Positions 53,295 through 63,341 are shown, counted from the first letter of the stretch. The stretch: DNA of 64,000 nt from Pandoraea horticolens (GCF_902459555.1 NZ_CABPSM010000007.1:62001-126000); one strand, 5' to 3'. The notes: a model not told the origin generated them from the letters alone. A program made the numbers and translations.

Positions 53295-53310
53295 TGGCAC
53301 CCAAATTGCT
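53295..53310 (+). promoter_or_regulatory. Sigma-54 promoter of the phosphopantetheinyl transferase gene
   Basis: TGGCAC-CCAAA-TTGCT matches the consensus with correct GG-N10-GC spacing and is identical to the 42177 promoter in both conserved boxes. It lies about 50 bp before the gene start. Confidence 0.78.
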
Positions 53311-53361
53311 TGGATTCCTTTATTCCTATGACGCCGTGCCGAGTCAGGCGCACGACTCACC

Positions 53362-54117
53362 ATGACGCACTCCAATAACGTTGGACTGACGGGGACGGGG
53401 CTTGCGCTGTACGGCGAATCCCGTGGAGTACTGACAAGATTCGGGCGGTGGACCGCCCACCTGAGCACGGAGGAATGGAAGCGCGCCGACGCGTTTTCCC
53501 GACCGGCCGATCGGGAGGATTATGTTGCGGCGCACATCCTGGCGCGCGTTGCCGCCGCGCGCGTCATCGGCACCTCGGACATCCCGGGCCCGGAAGCCCG
53601 CACCTATGGGCTCATGCAGCGCTGCGAACGCTGTGGCGGCGCCCACGGGCGCCCGCATTTGCCGGCGCACCCCGGACTGCACGTCAGCCTGAGTCACACC
53701 CGGGGCACCGTGGCGGCAGCGTGCGCGATCGCGCCCATTGGGATCGACATCGAACATTGGGATCAGGCGATAGCCGCCGATCCGGATTTGCCTGGATTGA
53801 ACGAACGCGAGCGTATGCGTCTGGCTGCGTTCGCAAGCGTCGCGCACACGCATTTCGCACCATCGCCGCGCGCACTTGCCTGGTTGCGGCTGTGGACGCG
53901 CAAGGAAAGTCTCGTCAAGGTCGGTGAGACAACGCTGGACACAATGAATCGCGTCGATATGTCCGGTCTGCCCATGAGCGAGGTACCGCTTCGCGCATGG
54001 CAGCGGCGTGTCGCACACGGGGTATGGGCAATGACGGACTGGCTAGACCCTGGACTGAGGGTCACCGGCACGGTGGCAAGTTCCGGGATCGTCGCGCTCC
54101 AACGCATCGAACCTTAG
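53362..54117 (+). CDS. Sfp-type 4'-phosphopantetheinyl transferase
   Basis: A 251-residue PPTase with family motifs LHVSLSHTRGTVAAACA, IGIDIEHW (Mg-binding Asp/Glu) and WLRLWTRKESLVKVGE (catalytic Glu-Lys). It transfers phosphopantetheine from CoA to carrier-domain serine, here most likely Ser747 of the NRPS at 44137. The shared sigma-54 promoter and enhancer motifs support co-regulation with that NRPS. Start ATG 53362 (MTHSNNVG) is weakly supported by a ribosome-binding site. Confidence 0.9.
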   Translation: MTHSNNVGLTGTGLALYGESRGVLTRFGRWTAHLSTEEWKRADAFSRPADREDYVAAHILARVAAARVIGTSDIPGPEARTYGLMQRCERCGGAHGRPHLPAHPGLHVSLSHTRGTVAAACAIAPIGIDIEHWDQAIAADPDLPGLNERERMRLAAFASVAHTHFAPSPRALAWLRLWTRKESLVKVGETTLDTMNRVDMSGLPMSEVPLRAWQRRVAHGVWAMTDWLDPGLRVTGTVASSGIVALQRIEP

Positions 54118-54190
54118 CGCCAGCGTCGCGCCACGTCCGACACGAATGGCAGTGCCACACATACGAAGACATTGCCCCCATCCCCATCCG

Positions 54191-55084
54191 TCATGCGGGA
54201 GCCAGTCTTTCCAGCAGCATCGACACGAACGTTTGCGTGATGGGGGGCAAAGTCCGCCCCCGTTTCTTTATCAAGGCGATGGGGCGCAAGAATGCGTCAT
54301 GATCCACCGGGCGAATCAGCAACTCCGGTTCCGCCCTGACCTCCCGGGCAGATTCGGGCAGGATCGTCACGCCGAGTCCCGCCCTGACCATGGCGACGGC
54401 CGTCATCATGTAGGTTGGCTCACACGCTATCTCCAGCGTGTAGCCGCCGCGCGCAAATGCGCCGTCCACGACTGCCCGGACACTGGTGTTCTGCGCCGTC
54501 AGCACCAACGGCACGCTGGCAAGATCCGCGAGGCCAAGGTGTTTGCGCCGTGCGAGCTTGTGACGCGCAGGCAGCACCGCCACCAGGTGATCGCCGCCAG
54601 AATACAGCACGTCGAACTCGGAGCCGGTCGTCTCCCCGCCCGTCAGTCCGATATCGACCTCCTCACTGCGCACCAGCGAGTCGACCACCCCGGCCACGGC
54701 GTCACGCACATGAAAGCCCGCGCGCGGTACGCTGGCCTTCATCTGCTGAATCAACTCCGGCAATACGCTCGCCGCAAACGTTGGCAGGCAGGCGATGCGC
54801 ACCATGCCGCTCGACCCGTCGCCCAAGGCGCGTGCGTCGATCAACACTTGCTCCATGTCGTGCAGCGACTTTTGCAGCAACGGCAACAGCGCACGCCCTG
54901 CCGGGGTCAACGCCACGTTGCGGCTATTGCGATCGAATAATCGCACGCCGACGGTCTCCTCCAGCCGGCGAATCTGTACGGTCAAGGCCGGTTGCGACAG
55001 ATGCAGCCCCCCCGCGGCACGCGTAAAGCTACCGCTCTGCGCCACGGCAAGGAATGCCCGAATGTCTCGTAGATTCAGATCCAT
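54191..55084 (-). CDS. LysR-family regulator of the CitMHS/AtuA operon
   Basis: A 297-residue LTTR with HTH MDLNLRDIRAFLAVAQSGSFTRAAGGLHLSQPALTVQIRRLEE and a C-terminal effector domain. It is divergent from the CitMHS carrier with a 99-bp intergenic region that contains a LysR-type palindrome, so it most likely controls that operon in response to its substrate. Confidence 0.92.
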   Translation of the reverse strand: MDLNLRDIRAFLAVAQSGSFTRAAGGLHLSQPALTVQIRRLEETVGVRLFDRNSRNVALTPAGRALLPLLQKSLHDMEQVLIDARALGDGSSGMVRIACLPTFAASVLPELIQQMKASVPRAGFHVRDAVAGVVDSLVRSEEVDIGLTGGETTGSEFDVLYSGGDHLVAVLPARHKLARRKHLGLADLASVPLVLTAQNTSVRAVVDGAFARGGYTLEIACEPTYMMTAVAMVRAGLGVTILPESAREVRAEPELLIRPVDHDAFLRPIALIKKRGRTLPPITQTFVSMLLERLAPA

Positions 55085-55092
55085 TATATTTT

Positions 55093-55126
55093 TTGATTAC
55101 TGCAATCAAATCATTTCAATTGATTT
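55093..55126. promoter_or_regulatory. LysR-type operator between regulator and CitMHS genes
   Basis: TTGATT-actgc-AATCAA (55093-55109) is a perfect interrupted palindrome containing T-N11-A. An overlapping second one is AAATCA (55108-55113) with TGATTT (55121-55126). Position and symmetry fit LTTR recognition and activation sites. Confidence 0.65.
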
Positions 55127-55183
55127 ATCAATCCACGGAACTTACGCTCCAACGCACTAAAAGACAATATTGGAGACAAGCAC

Positions 55184-56488
55184 ATGCTGCCATTACTGGG
55201 GCTGGCCACTATCGTCGTGCTGCTCGGCGCGATTCTGTCAAAACGCATGTCGCCACTGGTGGCGCTCATCATCGTGCCGATTGCGGCGTCGTTGATCGGT
55301 GGATTTGGCTTTCAAACGAGCAAATTCGTGATCGACGGGCTCAAGAGTCTTGCGCCGGTCGTTGGCATGTTCGTCTTCGCGATCCTCTACTTCGGCACCA
55401 TTACCGATGCAGGCACGCTCGATCCGATCATCGACCGCATTCTGAAAGCGGTCGGCACACGGCCGACACGTATCGTCGTGGGCACAACGCTGCTGGCATT
55501 GCTCATCCATCTCGACGGCTCCGGCGCGGTTTGCTTCCTCGTCACGATTCCCGCAATGCTGCCGCTCTACGACCGCCTCGGCATGGACCGGCGAGTGCTC
55601 GCGGCTGCCGTATCGATGGCCGCAGGCATCAACTTCCTGCCGTGGACCGGGCCGATGATCCGGGCCTCGGCGTCGCTGCACTTGCCCGTGTCGAGCCTGT
55701 TCAATCCGCTGATTCCGGTGCAGGCCATCGGACTGGTCTTCGTGTTCGGCATGGCTTACTGGCTGGGGCGTCGCGAAGAGAAGCGTCTCGGACTCACCGC
55801 CGCCAGTGGCGCGATCCCCATGCCGAAACGTGAGTTGTCGCCGGAAGAGCAGGCGCTGCGCCGCCCGAAGCTCTTCTGGTTCAACATCGTGCTCACGCTG
55901 ATCGTGCTTGGCACCATGGTCGTGATGGGCGAGAAGATTCCGCCCGCGATCATGTTCATGGTGGGTCTGTGCGTGGCGTTGATGGTGAATTATCCAAACG
56001 TCGACATGCAGCGCAAACGCATCGACGCGCATGCTCGTGCGGCGTTGATGATGGCGGGCATTCTGCTTGCTGCGGGTGTGTTCACCGGGGTGATGCAAGG
56101 CAGCGGGATGCTCAAGGCAATGGCGCAGGGTGCCGTCGGCTTCGTGCCGCAAGGCATGGCGGGCCACATTCCGGTCGCACTCGGGTTGGTGTCGATGCCG
56201 CTTAGCATGCTCTTCGATCCCGATTCGTTCTATTTCGGCGTTCTGCCGGTCATTGCCGAAGTGGCCGGACAACTGGGCGTGCCGGCGGTGCAAGTCGGTC
56301 AGGCCGCGTTGCTGGGCCAAATGACCACGGGCTTCCCGGTGAGCCCGCTCACGCCGGCCACCTTCCTCGTGGTCGGTCTGTGCCGCATCGATCTGGCCGA
56401 TCACCAGAAATTCACGTTTCCGCTGCTCTTCGGCGCATCGATCGTCATGACGATCGCGGCCGTCGTGCTCGGCGTCTTCCCTCTCTAA
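55184..56488 (+). CDS. CitMHS-family citrate/tricarboxylate:H+ (metal) symporter
   Basis: A 434-residue permease with about 11-12 TM helices (MLPLLGLATIVVLLGAILSKRMSPLVALIIVPI start; LLIHLDGSGAVCFLVTIPAMLP; INFLPWTGPMIRASASL). CitMHS proteins import citrate or related acids, often complexed with divalent metals. The substrate here is probably the acid degraded through the AtuA-family pair that follows 25 bp downstream. Confidence 0.9.
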   Translation: MLPLLGLATIVVLLGAILSKRMSPLVALIIVPIAASLIGGFGFQTSKFVIDGLKSLAPVVGMFVFAILYFGTITDAGTLDPIIDRILKAVGTRPTRIVVGTTLLALLIHLDGSGAVCFLVTIPAMLPLYDRLGMDRRVLAAAVSMAAGINFLPWTGPMIRASASLHLPVSSLFNPLIPVQAIGLVFVFGMAYWLGRREEKRLGLTAASGAIPMPKRELSPEEQALRRPKLFWFNIVLTLIVLGTMVVMGEKIPPAIMFMVGLCVALMVNYPNVDMQRKRIDAHARAALMMAGILLAAGVFTGVMQGSGMLKAMAQGAVGFVPQGMAGHIPVALGLVSMPLSMLFDPDSFYFGVLPVIAEVAGQLGVPAVQVGQAALLGQMTTGFPVSPLTPATFLVVGLCRIDLADHQKFTFPLLFGASIVMTIAAVVLGVFPL

Positions 56489-56513
56489 GCCCTACCGAAC
56501 GGACTCAACCCGC

Positions 56514-57881
56514 ATGACAGGCAAGCCAACCCACCCGGCCCCGCGACGCATTCGAATCGGTGCGGGCGCTGGGTATTCCGGCGACCGTATCGAACCTGCG
56601 GCCGAACTCGCAGCGCACGGGGCACTCGATTATCTGGTTTTCGAATGCCTCGCGGAGCGCACGATTGCCATCGCGCAACAGGCACGCCGCAAAGACCCGC
56701 AAGCTGGCTACGACCCACTGCTCGAAGCACGGATGACCGCCGTACTGCCGGCCGCGATGCGCAATGGCGTACGGATCGTCTCGAACATGGGCGCGGCGAA
56801 TCCGCTTGCTGCGGCGCGCAAGACGGCCGAGATCGCTCGCAGGTTGGGACTAGGCGATGTGAAAATCGCCGCCGTCACCGGCGACGACGTGCTCGACGTG
56901 GTGCTGCAAAGCGATGCGAAGTTCGAGGAAACCGGCGAGAGCGTCGCGTCCTACCGAAAGCGAATCGTGTCGGCGAACGCCTATCTCGGGGCAAGCGCCA
57001 TCGTCGACGCATTGGCCGGGGAGGCGCAGATCGTATTGACCGGACGCGTGGCGGACCCCTCACTGTTTGCCGCGCCGCTGATCCATGAGTTCGGCTGGCG
57101 CATGGACGACTGGGACAGGCTGGGTCAAGCCACCGTTGTCGGGCATCTGCTGGAGTGTGCGGGACAGGTCACGGGCGGCTACTTCGCCGATCCCGGCTAC
57201 AAAGACGTGCCTGAGCTCGCAAAGCTCGGCTTTCCGATTGGGGAGGTGGCGGCCGATGGCTCGGTCGTCATCACGAAAGTCCCGCAAGCGGGGGGACGTG
57301 TCACGCAAGCCACTTGTAAAGAGCAGTTGCTGTACGAAATTCACGATCCGCGCCGATACCTTCAGCCGGACGTCGTCGCCGATTTCTCTGAAGTCCGCGT
57401 GGTGGAGGAAGCGCCCGACCGGGTCCGAGTCACGGGTGGACGCGGAACGCCCCGTACCGACACGCTCAAGGTGTCCGTCGGTTATGTCGACGGATTCATC
57501 GGGGAAGGACAGATCTCCTATGGTGGCCCCGGCGCGCTTGCGCGCGCACGGCTTGCTATCGAGATCGTGCGTAAGCGCCTGGCCTTGACCGGCGTACAGA
57601 CAAGCGAACTACGTTTTGACGTGATCGGCGTGGATTCGCTGTACGGCAAGACATTGAGTTCACTGAACGCAGAGCCGCACGAGGTTCGCGTACGCGTGGC
57701 AGGACGTACGACATCGGCCGAACAGGCCGTGCGCATCGGCAACGAAGTTGAGACGTTGTACACGAATGGCCCGGCCGGCGGTGGCGGCGCGACGAAGTCG
57801 GTGCGCGAAGTGCTGGCGGTCCAATCGGTGCTGTTGCCACGCGAGCACGCGAGGCCCGCGTTCACCCTTGTGGAGATTTGA
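56514..57881 (+). CDS. AtuA-family protein (DUF1446, acyclic terpene utilisation-like)
   Basis: A 455-residue protein beginning MTGKPTHPAPRRIRIGAGAGYSGDRIEPAAELAAHG. The DUF1446 core includes LDYLVFECLAERTIAIAQQ, IVSNMGAANPLAAA, VLTGRVADPSLFAAPLIHEFGW and GPGALARARLAIEIV. Named after the Pseudomonas atu operon, but in clusters with CitMHS carriers and no geranyl-CoA carboxylase the substrate is more likely a carboxylic acid or its CoA ester. Reaction unknown. Two bp separate its stop from the next start (TGAGATG). Confidence 0.85.
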   Translation: MTGKPTHPAPRRIRIGAGAGYSGDRIEPAAELAAHGALDYLVFECLAERTIAIAQQARRKDPQAGYDPLLEARMTAVLPAAMRNGVRIVSNMGAANPLAAARKTAEIARRLGLGDVKIAAVTGDDVLDVVLQSDAKFEETGESVASYRKRIVSANAYLGASAIVDALAGEAQIVLTGRVADPSLFAAPLIHEFGWRMDDWDRLGQATVVGHLLECAGQVTGGYFADPGYKDVPELAKLGFPIGEVAADGSVVITKVPQAGGRVTQATCKEQLLYEIHDPRRYLQPDVVADFSEVRVVEEAPDRVRVTGGRGTPRTDTLKVSVGYVDGFIGEGQISYGGPGALARARLAIEIVRKRLALTGVQTSELRFDVIGVDSLYGKTLSSLNAEPHEVRVRVAGRTTSAEQAVRIGNEVETLYTNGPAGGGGATKSVREVLAVQSVLLPREHARPAFTLVEI

Positions 57882-57882
57882 G

Positions 57883-58212
57883 ATGAAGTTGCGAGAACTC
57901 GCGCATTCGCGCACGGGAGACAAAGGCAACACGCTCAATGTCTCACTCATCTGTTACGACGCACAACATTACGAACACCTTCGCGCCGAAGTCACGACTG
58001 AGCGGGTCAAGGCATTCCTGGCGGATGTCGTGCTCGGAGATGTCGTGCGCTACGAGCTTCCCCATCTGGCGGCTTTCAACTTCGTATTGGGTAAGGCCCT
58101 GGGGGGTGGCGTGACACGTTCACTCGCATTGGACGCGCATGGAAAATCGCTAAGTTCAGCGTTGCTCGATCTTGAGGTTGTGGCGCCTGATCAGGATGCC
58201 ACGAGGCGCTGA
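57883..58212 (+). CDS. Small AtuA-associated protein
   Basis: A 109-residue protein starting MKLRELAHSRTGDKGNTLNVSLICYD, the motif of the small partner or C-terminal domain found with AtuA/DUF1446 proteins. Almost overlapping gene arrangement suggests that the two form a complex. Confidence 0.83.
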   Translation: MKLRELAHSRTGDKGNTLNVSLICYDAQHYEHLRAEVTTERVKAFLADVVLGDVVRYELPHLAAFNFVLGKALGGGVTRSLALDAHGKSLSSALLDLEVVAPDQDATRR

Positions 58213-58221
58213 GTGCAGGCT

Positions 58222-58266
58222 GGAGGGTGGTCTATCGCAGAACATACGTAGCAAAAGCCACCCTCC
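58222..58266. terminator. Hairpin between convergent AtuA-associated and aldehyde dehydrogenase genes
   Basis: GGAGGGTGG (58222-58230) and CCACCCTCC (58258-58266) are perfect 9-bp arms with a 27-nt loop in an 88-bp convergent gap. There is no T-run, so the terminator role is tentative. Confidence 0.4.
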
Positions 58267-58300
58267 GCGAACCGAGACATTGAAGCGCCGCCACGTCGCC

Positions 58301-59728
58301 TTACAACGGCGTCTCTTCCAATTTCGACAGCGGAGGAACAGGGCCCTCATTGGCCAGCAACGCGCGCTTGCGCACGTATCGCAACAAGCTGGTCGCGCCG
58401 TAGCGAGACCCCCCCATGCCCGACTGCTTGAACGCCATCTTTTCGCCATCAAACATCATCACGCGCGGCAACTCGGTGTCGTTGATGCTGACCCCGCCGG
58501 CCTCCATCTTCAGTGCGAAATTCCCTGCAACATGAGAATCCGGACCAAATACGGCACCCGACAACCCAAATTGACTATCGTTCATCAGGCGTTCGGCTTC
58601 GTCCTCCGATGAGAATTTCATCACCGGTACGATCGGACCGAATGTTTCTTCCGTCATCAACGTCATGTCATGACTCACACCGATGACAATGGTCGGATCA
58701 ATCCAAACGGCACCGTCAACCATCTGACTCTTGCCGCCCGATACGATGCGGGCTCCTTTTGCCACAGCATCGTCGAGTTGGGCATCGATGATCGCGCCTT
58801 GCCGCGAAAAAATCATCGGACCGTAATGCCCGCCATCCCCCGCTGCCAGACTACGCTTAAGGGTCGCAGCCTGCCGAACCATCGCATCGACCAGCCGATC
58901 GTGCAGTGAAGCGTGTGCGTAGACTCGCTCGATGGCATAACACACCTGCCCCGAGTTGTAGAGTGCCGAGCGCAAAATGCTGGTGGCGGCGCGCTCTACA
59001 TCCGCGCCCTCGAGCACGACGGCGGCATCCTTGCCCCCAAGCTCCAGAAACGCAGGAATGAACGCTTCGGCCGCCGCGACAGCGATTTTTCGTCCGGTCG
59101 GAATGCTGCCCGTAAACACCACCGCGTCGGACTTCGCGACTAAAGCCTGCCCAGTGTCGGCGCCGCCCTGAACCAGTTGTAGTACGTCCTTCAGTCCCGG
59201 AATGGCCTCAATTGTCTTGCGAAGCGGTTCGACGAATCGCGGCGTGACTTCGCTCGGTTTGATAATGACCGCCGAACCGGCCACCAACGCCGGAATCGCG
59301 TCGATAAAAGACAGAACCAACGGGAAGTTCCACGGGCTGATGACACCAACGAGCGAATATGGAACGTAAGTTACTTTGAAAACCACATCCGGGTGCGATG
59401 CAACCTTACGAAAAGGCGTCGCGAGCACCTCGGACGCAGCCTCACAAAATCCGTGGATGAAATGAATGACAGCGCCGAGTTCTTCCTCGGAGATGCGCGT
59501 GCGAGCCGTATCGACCGACAGTGCAGCCACAATATTGGTCCCTTGCATCTTTAGCGCATCGGCCCAAGCCATCAGAATTTGCGTACGATACTCAAGGCCG
59601 CGTTCGGCCCACTGCCGTTGCGCTGCGCGAGCGCGATCGGCCATTTCGCCGACTTCCTCAGCCGTTGCAGCGTTAAAAAAATAGTCATATTGCCCCGTCC
59701 GCGGATTGCGAACTTCCATTGCTGACAT
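58301..59728 (-). CDS. NAD(P)-dependent aldehyde dehydrogenase
   Basis: A 475-residue ALDH. It has the oxyanion-hole Asn in SPWNFPL, coenzyme-binding FTGSIPTGRKI, general-base Glu in LELGGKD, catalytic Cys in NSGQVCYAIERVY, and EETFGPIVPV near the C-terminus. Sequence style is close to benzaldehyde/coniferyl-type enzymes. Start ATG 59728 (MSAMEVRNPRTGQYD). With AraC and UbiD/UbiX genes next door, an aromatic aldehyde is a reasonable substrate guess. Confidence 0.9.
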   Translation of the reverse strand: MSAMEVRNPRTGQYDYFFNAATAEEVGEMADRARAAQRQWAERGLEYRTQILMAWADALKMQGTNIVAALSVDTARTRISEEELGAVIHFIHGFCEAASEVLATPFRKVASHPDVVFKVTYVPYSLVGVISPWNFPLVLSFIDAIPALVAGSAVIIKPSEVTPRFVEPLRKTIEAIPGLKDVLQLVQGGADTGQALVAKSDAVVFTGSIPTGRKIAVAAAEAFIPAFLELGGKDAAVVLEGADVERAATSILRSALYNSGQVCYAIERVYAHASLHDRLVDAMVRQAATLKRSLAAGDGGHYGPMIFSRQGAIIDAQLDDAVAKGARIVSGGKSQMVDGAVWIDPTIVIGVSHDMTLMTEETFGPIVPVMKFSSEDEAERLMNDSQFGLSGAVFGPDSHVAGNFALKMEAGGVSINDTELPRVMMFDGEKMAFKQSGMGGSRYGATSLLRYVRKRALLANEGPVPPLSKLEETPL

Positions 59729-59990
59729 GATCGCCTCATTTAAGCAAATTTCAGAAGAAGCATGCTCGGCGCGAAGCTCTCGGCATCGGCACGGCAAACC
59801 TTCCTTTCATCGTAACAAGGCAATCAGCGGGTAAAAACAAGGGAGATAGCGAAGGGACCGATTTCCTATTTCTAAATGCGTGAGTCGAATACTTCGCGTT
59901 GCCGACGCTATCGTGGTCGTGCGGCGCTCATGTACCAATACCGTGGTCGCTTTCGCGCCGATTTAACTGTTTCCGGCGGAGATAACGTTG

Positions 59991-61130
59991 TTAGCCGATG
60001 GGGCGTTCGGGAACGTTGTCTTCGTCCGAAACTTCTCGGGCGGAAGCGGTACCCTCCGGGCCGTTGAGACGGCGAGCGTCCTTGGGAGAGAAGCCGAAAA
60101 AATCGCGAAATGAGGTAGTGAAACTCGTCTGATGCTGATAGCCGACCGCCAACGCCACCTGTCCGACCGGTAAGCGCTCTTGCACCAGCAATCTGAGGGC
60201 TTCATGCATACGGCACCGTTGGCTGTATTCGAAAATCGTCACACCGTAGAGAAACTTGAAGCCGCGTTTCAGCTTTGAAGCATTAGTCCCCACCGCACGA
60301 GCCAACTCAGGAATCGTCATGGTCTTCTGCAGATCCGCCACGATAAGCTCGCGTGCGCGTCCAATCAGGCGCAAATCGCGCGACGACAATATCTCACCGG
60401 ACTGACTGACGTCGAGACTGCCAATCCACATGCCGATACTCGCGCAGAGTATTTCTGCGCACTTCGCCTCCACGTATATCAACTCCCGAGCACCGTGGTA
60501 GGGACTCGCCAGCAAATGCTCCACGACATGGAGCGCTTCCATGCTTAGCCGCATTTGAGAGTGATAGATCTGGTCGCTGGTCACCGACGCAAGTTTCGCT
60601 CGAATGCCATCGGCCTCCTCTCCCAACGAACGCAACACCCTGTCGAAGTATTTCCGCGACACGTACATACCAATCGCACGCCAGACACCCGCAGCGCACG
60701 TGACCTGGTATCGCAGATCAGCGCCCTGATAGCAAATCATCAGGTTCGGCGCGCTGACATGAACGTGTCCCGTCTCGCTGAGATCCACTTCCGCCGGTCC
60801 GGATACGAGATAGTGGAACTCCACAAACCCCTCCGGAGGAACCATTTCCGAGCGGGCGTGAGCATAGTGGCAATCCGACACCACAATGAATATCTCGTCT
60901 CGCACGCTGATCATCTTCCAGGTGCCCTCCTCGGCCTCCCCTGGCACCTGCACGGTACGGCCATAAAGACCCAGTTCAGGTGCAACCACACAATCAGAGG
61001 CCGCCCGCACCCGATGAAACGCTTCCGTCAAGCGGGAACCCGTGCCGGCAAGCGCCGTGCGAAACAACCCTGAGCAGGGCGATGACGCGATGGCCTCGGG
61101 GGTGGAAACAGATATCTGTGCGTGAGTCAT
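59991..61130 (-). CDS. AraC-family transcriptional regulator
   Basis: A 379-residue regulator. A long N-terminal ligand-binding-like region (about 1-270) is followed by the C-terminal double HTH (ELARAVGTNASKLKRGFKFLYGVTIFEYSQRCRMHEALRLL...VGQVALAVGYQHQTSFTTSFRDFFGFSPKD). The layout is like PchR-type regulators. It lies between the aldehyde dehydrogenase (262 bp downstream, same strand) and the divergent ubiD-ubiX pair, and could regulate either. The gaps on both sides (below 300 bp) hold no gene. Confidence 0.9.
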   Translation of the reverse strand: MTHAQISVSTPEAIASSPCSGLFRTALAGTGSRLTEAFHRVRAASDCVVAPELGLYGRTVQVPGEAEEGTWKMISVRDEIFIVVSDCHYAHARSEMVPPEGFVEFHYLVSGPAEVDLSETGHVHVSAPNLMICYQGADLRYQVTCAAGVWRAIGMYVSRKYFDRVLRSLGEEADGIRAKLASVTSDQIYHSQMRLSMEALHVVEHLLASPYHGARELIYVEAKCAEILCASIGMWIGSLDVSQSGEILSSRDLRLIGRARELIVADLQKTMTIPELARAVGTNASKLKRGFKFLYGVTIFEYSQRCRMHEALRLLVQERLPVGQVALAVGYQHQTSFTTSFRDFFGFSPKDARRLNGPEGTASAREVSDEDNVPERPIG

Positions 61131-61423
61131 AGGTCCCTGCCAGTCCGTAACACGTTCACCGATTATAGAAGGGGCCGTTGGCGGATCGATATTCTGGTTC
61201 CCCCCAAATTCCCTCGAATTCGAGTGCCGGAATCTTAAAAAAATCGCGATCCCTAACTCTGCATACGCTTCCCCAACATCCCCTCTCCTGCCCTGCGATA
61301 TATCTCAGACGTGCCTCGAACAAGCGCAACACGGTTCGGCATACCCCTGTCTTCAGACGAATGGCTGCCAGTCCCACGTCAGTGCGCTAGCAACCGTTTC
61401 CATAACGCTATTGAGGCTTTTGC

Positions 61424-62770
61424 ATGAGACACTTCCTCGCCAGGCTGCACTCACGCGGCGAACTCCTGACCGTCGAACGCGAGGTGGATCCGCGCTTCGA
61501 AGCCGCTGCGGTGGCGCGTCGCCTCCAAACGGTGACCAACCGGCCGGTTCTATTCAAACGGGTAAGAGGCTCGGCGCTGCCGGTAGTGATGAATCTATAT
61601 AGCGATCATCAGCGCCTTCGCGAGATTATCCGGTGCTCCGACGACGAAACGTTTTGCGCTCGCCTAGACAAGGAGATCACGCTTGCCTCAACGCTGGAGA
61701 AGTCCGTCGAGTTCGTGACACAACCCGACGACTGGGAAACGGGCAAGCTCTCGGATCTTCCAATTCTCACGTATCACGAACGCGATGGCGCGCCTTACAT
61801 TACCTCCGGGCTGTTCCTGGCCAAAGACCCGAACACCGGCATTCCCAATCTATCGTTCCACCGTTCGATGGTCATATCCGACAACGAGCTGCGCATCAGA
61901 CTCGGTAGCTCGCATGATCTGGCCCGCTATCAGCATGCCGCAGAATCACGAGGCGAAGCGCTAGAAGCGGCCATTCTGATCAGCGCGGCGCCCGAACTCT
62001 TTATGGCGGCATGCGTATCGTTACCCCCCGATGGCGACGAGATCGCACTGGCGTCGGCGATGCGGGGTGGGCCGATCGCCATGCGACGTGGACATACGAT
62101 CGGCCTCGACGTGCCCGTCGCGGCAGACATTGTGATAGAAGGTCGCATCTTGCCCAACGTGAGACGCCCGGAAGGCCCGTTCGGTGAGTTCATGGGCTAC
62201 TACGTCGACATCGGCGACAACCACGTTTTTGAAGTCACTCATGTCGGCTGGCGCAAGAACGCGGTGTTCCACGGACTGATATGCGGCTCGAACGAGGACC
62301 TGAGGCCATTGGAAGCGGCCACTGCTGCGCGGATCTACAAATCGGTCGCATCGCAGGTTCGGGGCATCATTGACGTGTCATGCCAGCCGACAGTGATGAA
62401 TACAATCATCAAGATCGACAAACAATATGACGGACATGCGCAACACGTCCTGCTGGCGGCCATGGGTGCGCACCTTGATTACAGCAAGCTGTGTATCGTC
62501 GTCGATAACGATATCGATATCTACAACCTGGACGAGGTCATATGGGCTTTTCTCACCCGAGGGCGGGCGGACACCCGCACATTGGTCCTTCCCGGCGTAC
62601 CGGGTTTCTACCGCGATCCGCATAAGGACCACTGGGGACGGCTTGCCATCGACGCCACGAAACCGTGGGGACGTGAAGCCGAGTTCGAACGCAAGTCAAT
62701 TCCCGGTACGACAACGCTCGATCTGCTCGACTACCTGCCGCAATTGGCCGGTGAGGGGCTGGCGCAATGA
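61424..62770 (+). CDS. UbiD-family prenyl-FMN-dependent decarboxylase
   Basis: A 448-residue member of the UbiD family (MRHFLARLHSRGELLTVEREVDPRFEAAAVARRL; FHRSMVISDNELRIRLGSSHDLARYQHAAESRGE; RPEGPFGEFMGYYV). It catalyses reversible decarboxylation of aromatic or alpha,beta-unsaturated acids using prenylated FMN. The paired ubiX overlaps its stop, and the catabolic neighbours suggest a 4-hydroxybenzoate/vanillate-type degradative decarboxylase and not ubiquinone synthesis. The substrate is not determinable. Confidence 0.92.
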   Translation: MRHFLARLHSRGELLTVEREVDPRFEAAAVARRLQTVTNRPVLFKRVRGSALPVVMNLYSDHQRLREIIRCSDDETFCARLDKEITLASTLEKSVEFVTQPDDWETGKLSDLPILTYHERDGAPYITSGLFLAKDPNTGIPNLSFHRSMVISDNELRIRLGSSHDLARYQHAAESRGEALEAAILISAAPELFMAACVSLPPDGDEIALASAMRGGPIAMRRGHTIGLDVPVAADIVIEGRILPNVRRPEGPFGEFMGYYVDIGDNHVFEVTHVGWRKNAVFHGLICGSNEDLRPLEAATAARIYKSVASQVRGIIDVSCQPTVMNTIIKIDKQYDGHAQHVLLAAMGAHLDYSKLCIVVDNDIDIYNLDEVIWAFLTRGRADTRTLVLPGVPGFYRDPHKDHWGRLAIDATKPWGREAEFERKSIPGTTTLDLLDYLPQLAGEGLAQ

Positions 62771-63339
62771 CACGCCGAATCGTTGTTGCGATAACGGGCG
62801 CCACGGGCGCCATCTATGGCGTACGCCTACTCGCCGCCCTGCGCGAGAGGAAGGTCGAATCGCATCTGGTGGTCTCTCGTGCCGGATGGATGACACTGCA
62901 TGACGAGATGAATCTCGGCAAAGCGGACATGAAGCATGCGTCGAGCGTCATGCACGATATCAACGACGTAGGCGCAACACTCGCGAGCGGATCATTCGTT
63001 CACGACGGCATGGCCATCGCACCGTGCTCGATGAAAACGCTGGCGGCAGTCGCCCACGGATTCGACGACAACCTGATCACGCGCGCCGCCGACGTGACGC
63101 TAAAGGAACGTCGCAAGCTCCTGATGCTCGCACGCGAAACGCCACTGACGCTGGCGCATCTGCAGAACATGACGATGATCACTCAGATGGGAGGAGTGGT
63201 CATGCCGCCTTTGCCTGCTTTCTATGCAAAGCCAAGAACGGTGGAGGACATGGTCGGGTACACGGTCAATCGAATGCTGGACCAGTTTGGTCTCAACGCG
63301 GAAGATGCCTACTCTCGCTGGAACGGATTCACCCGCTAG
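62767..63339 (+). CDS. ubiX: UbiX-family flavin prenyltransferase
   Basis: A 190-residue enzyme that makes prenylated FMN from FMN and dimethylallyl phosphate for UbiD. It has the FMN-binding N-terminus ITGATGAIYGVRLL, then CSMKTLAAVAHGFDDNLITRAADVTLKERRKLLMLARETPL and MGGVVMPPLPAFY. Its ATG overlaps the ubiD stop (ATGA), indicating coupled translation. A second housekeeping ubiX would be expected elsewhere. Confidence 0.93.
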   Translation: MTRRIVVAITGATGAIYGVRLLAALRERKVESHLVVSRAGWMTLHDEMNLGKADMKHASSVMHDINDVGATLASGSFVHDGMAIAPCSMKTLAAVAHGFDDNLITRAADVTLKERRKLLMLARETPLTLAHLQNMTMITQMGGVVMPPLPAFYAKPRTVEDMVGYTVNRMLDQFGLNAEDAYSRWNGFTR

Positions 63340-63341
63340 AG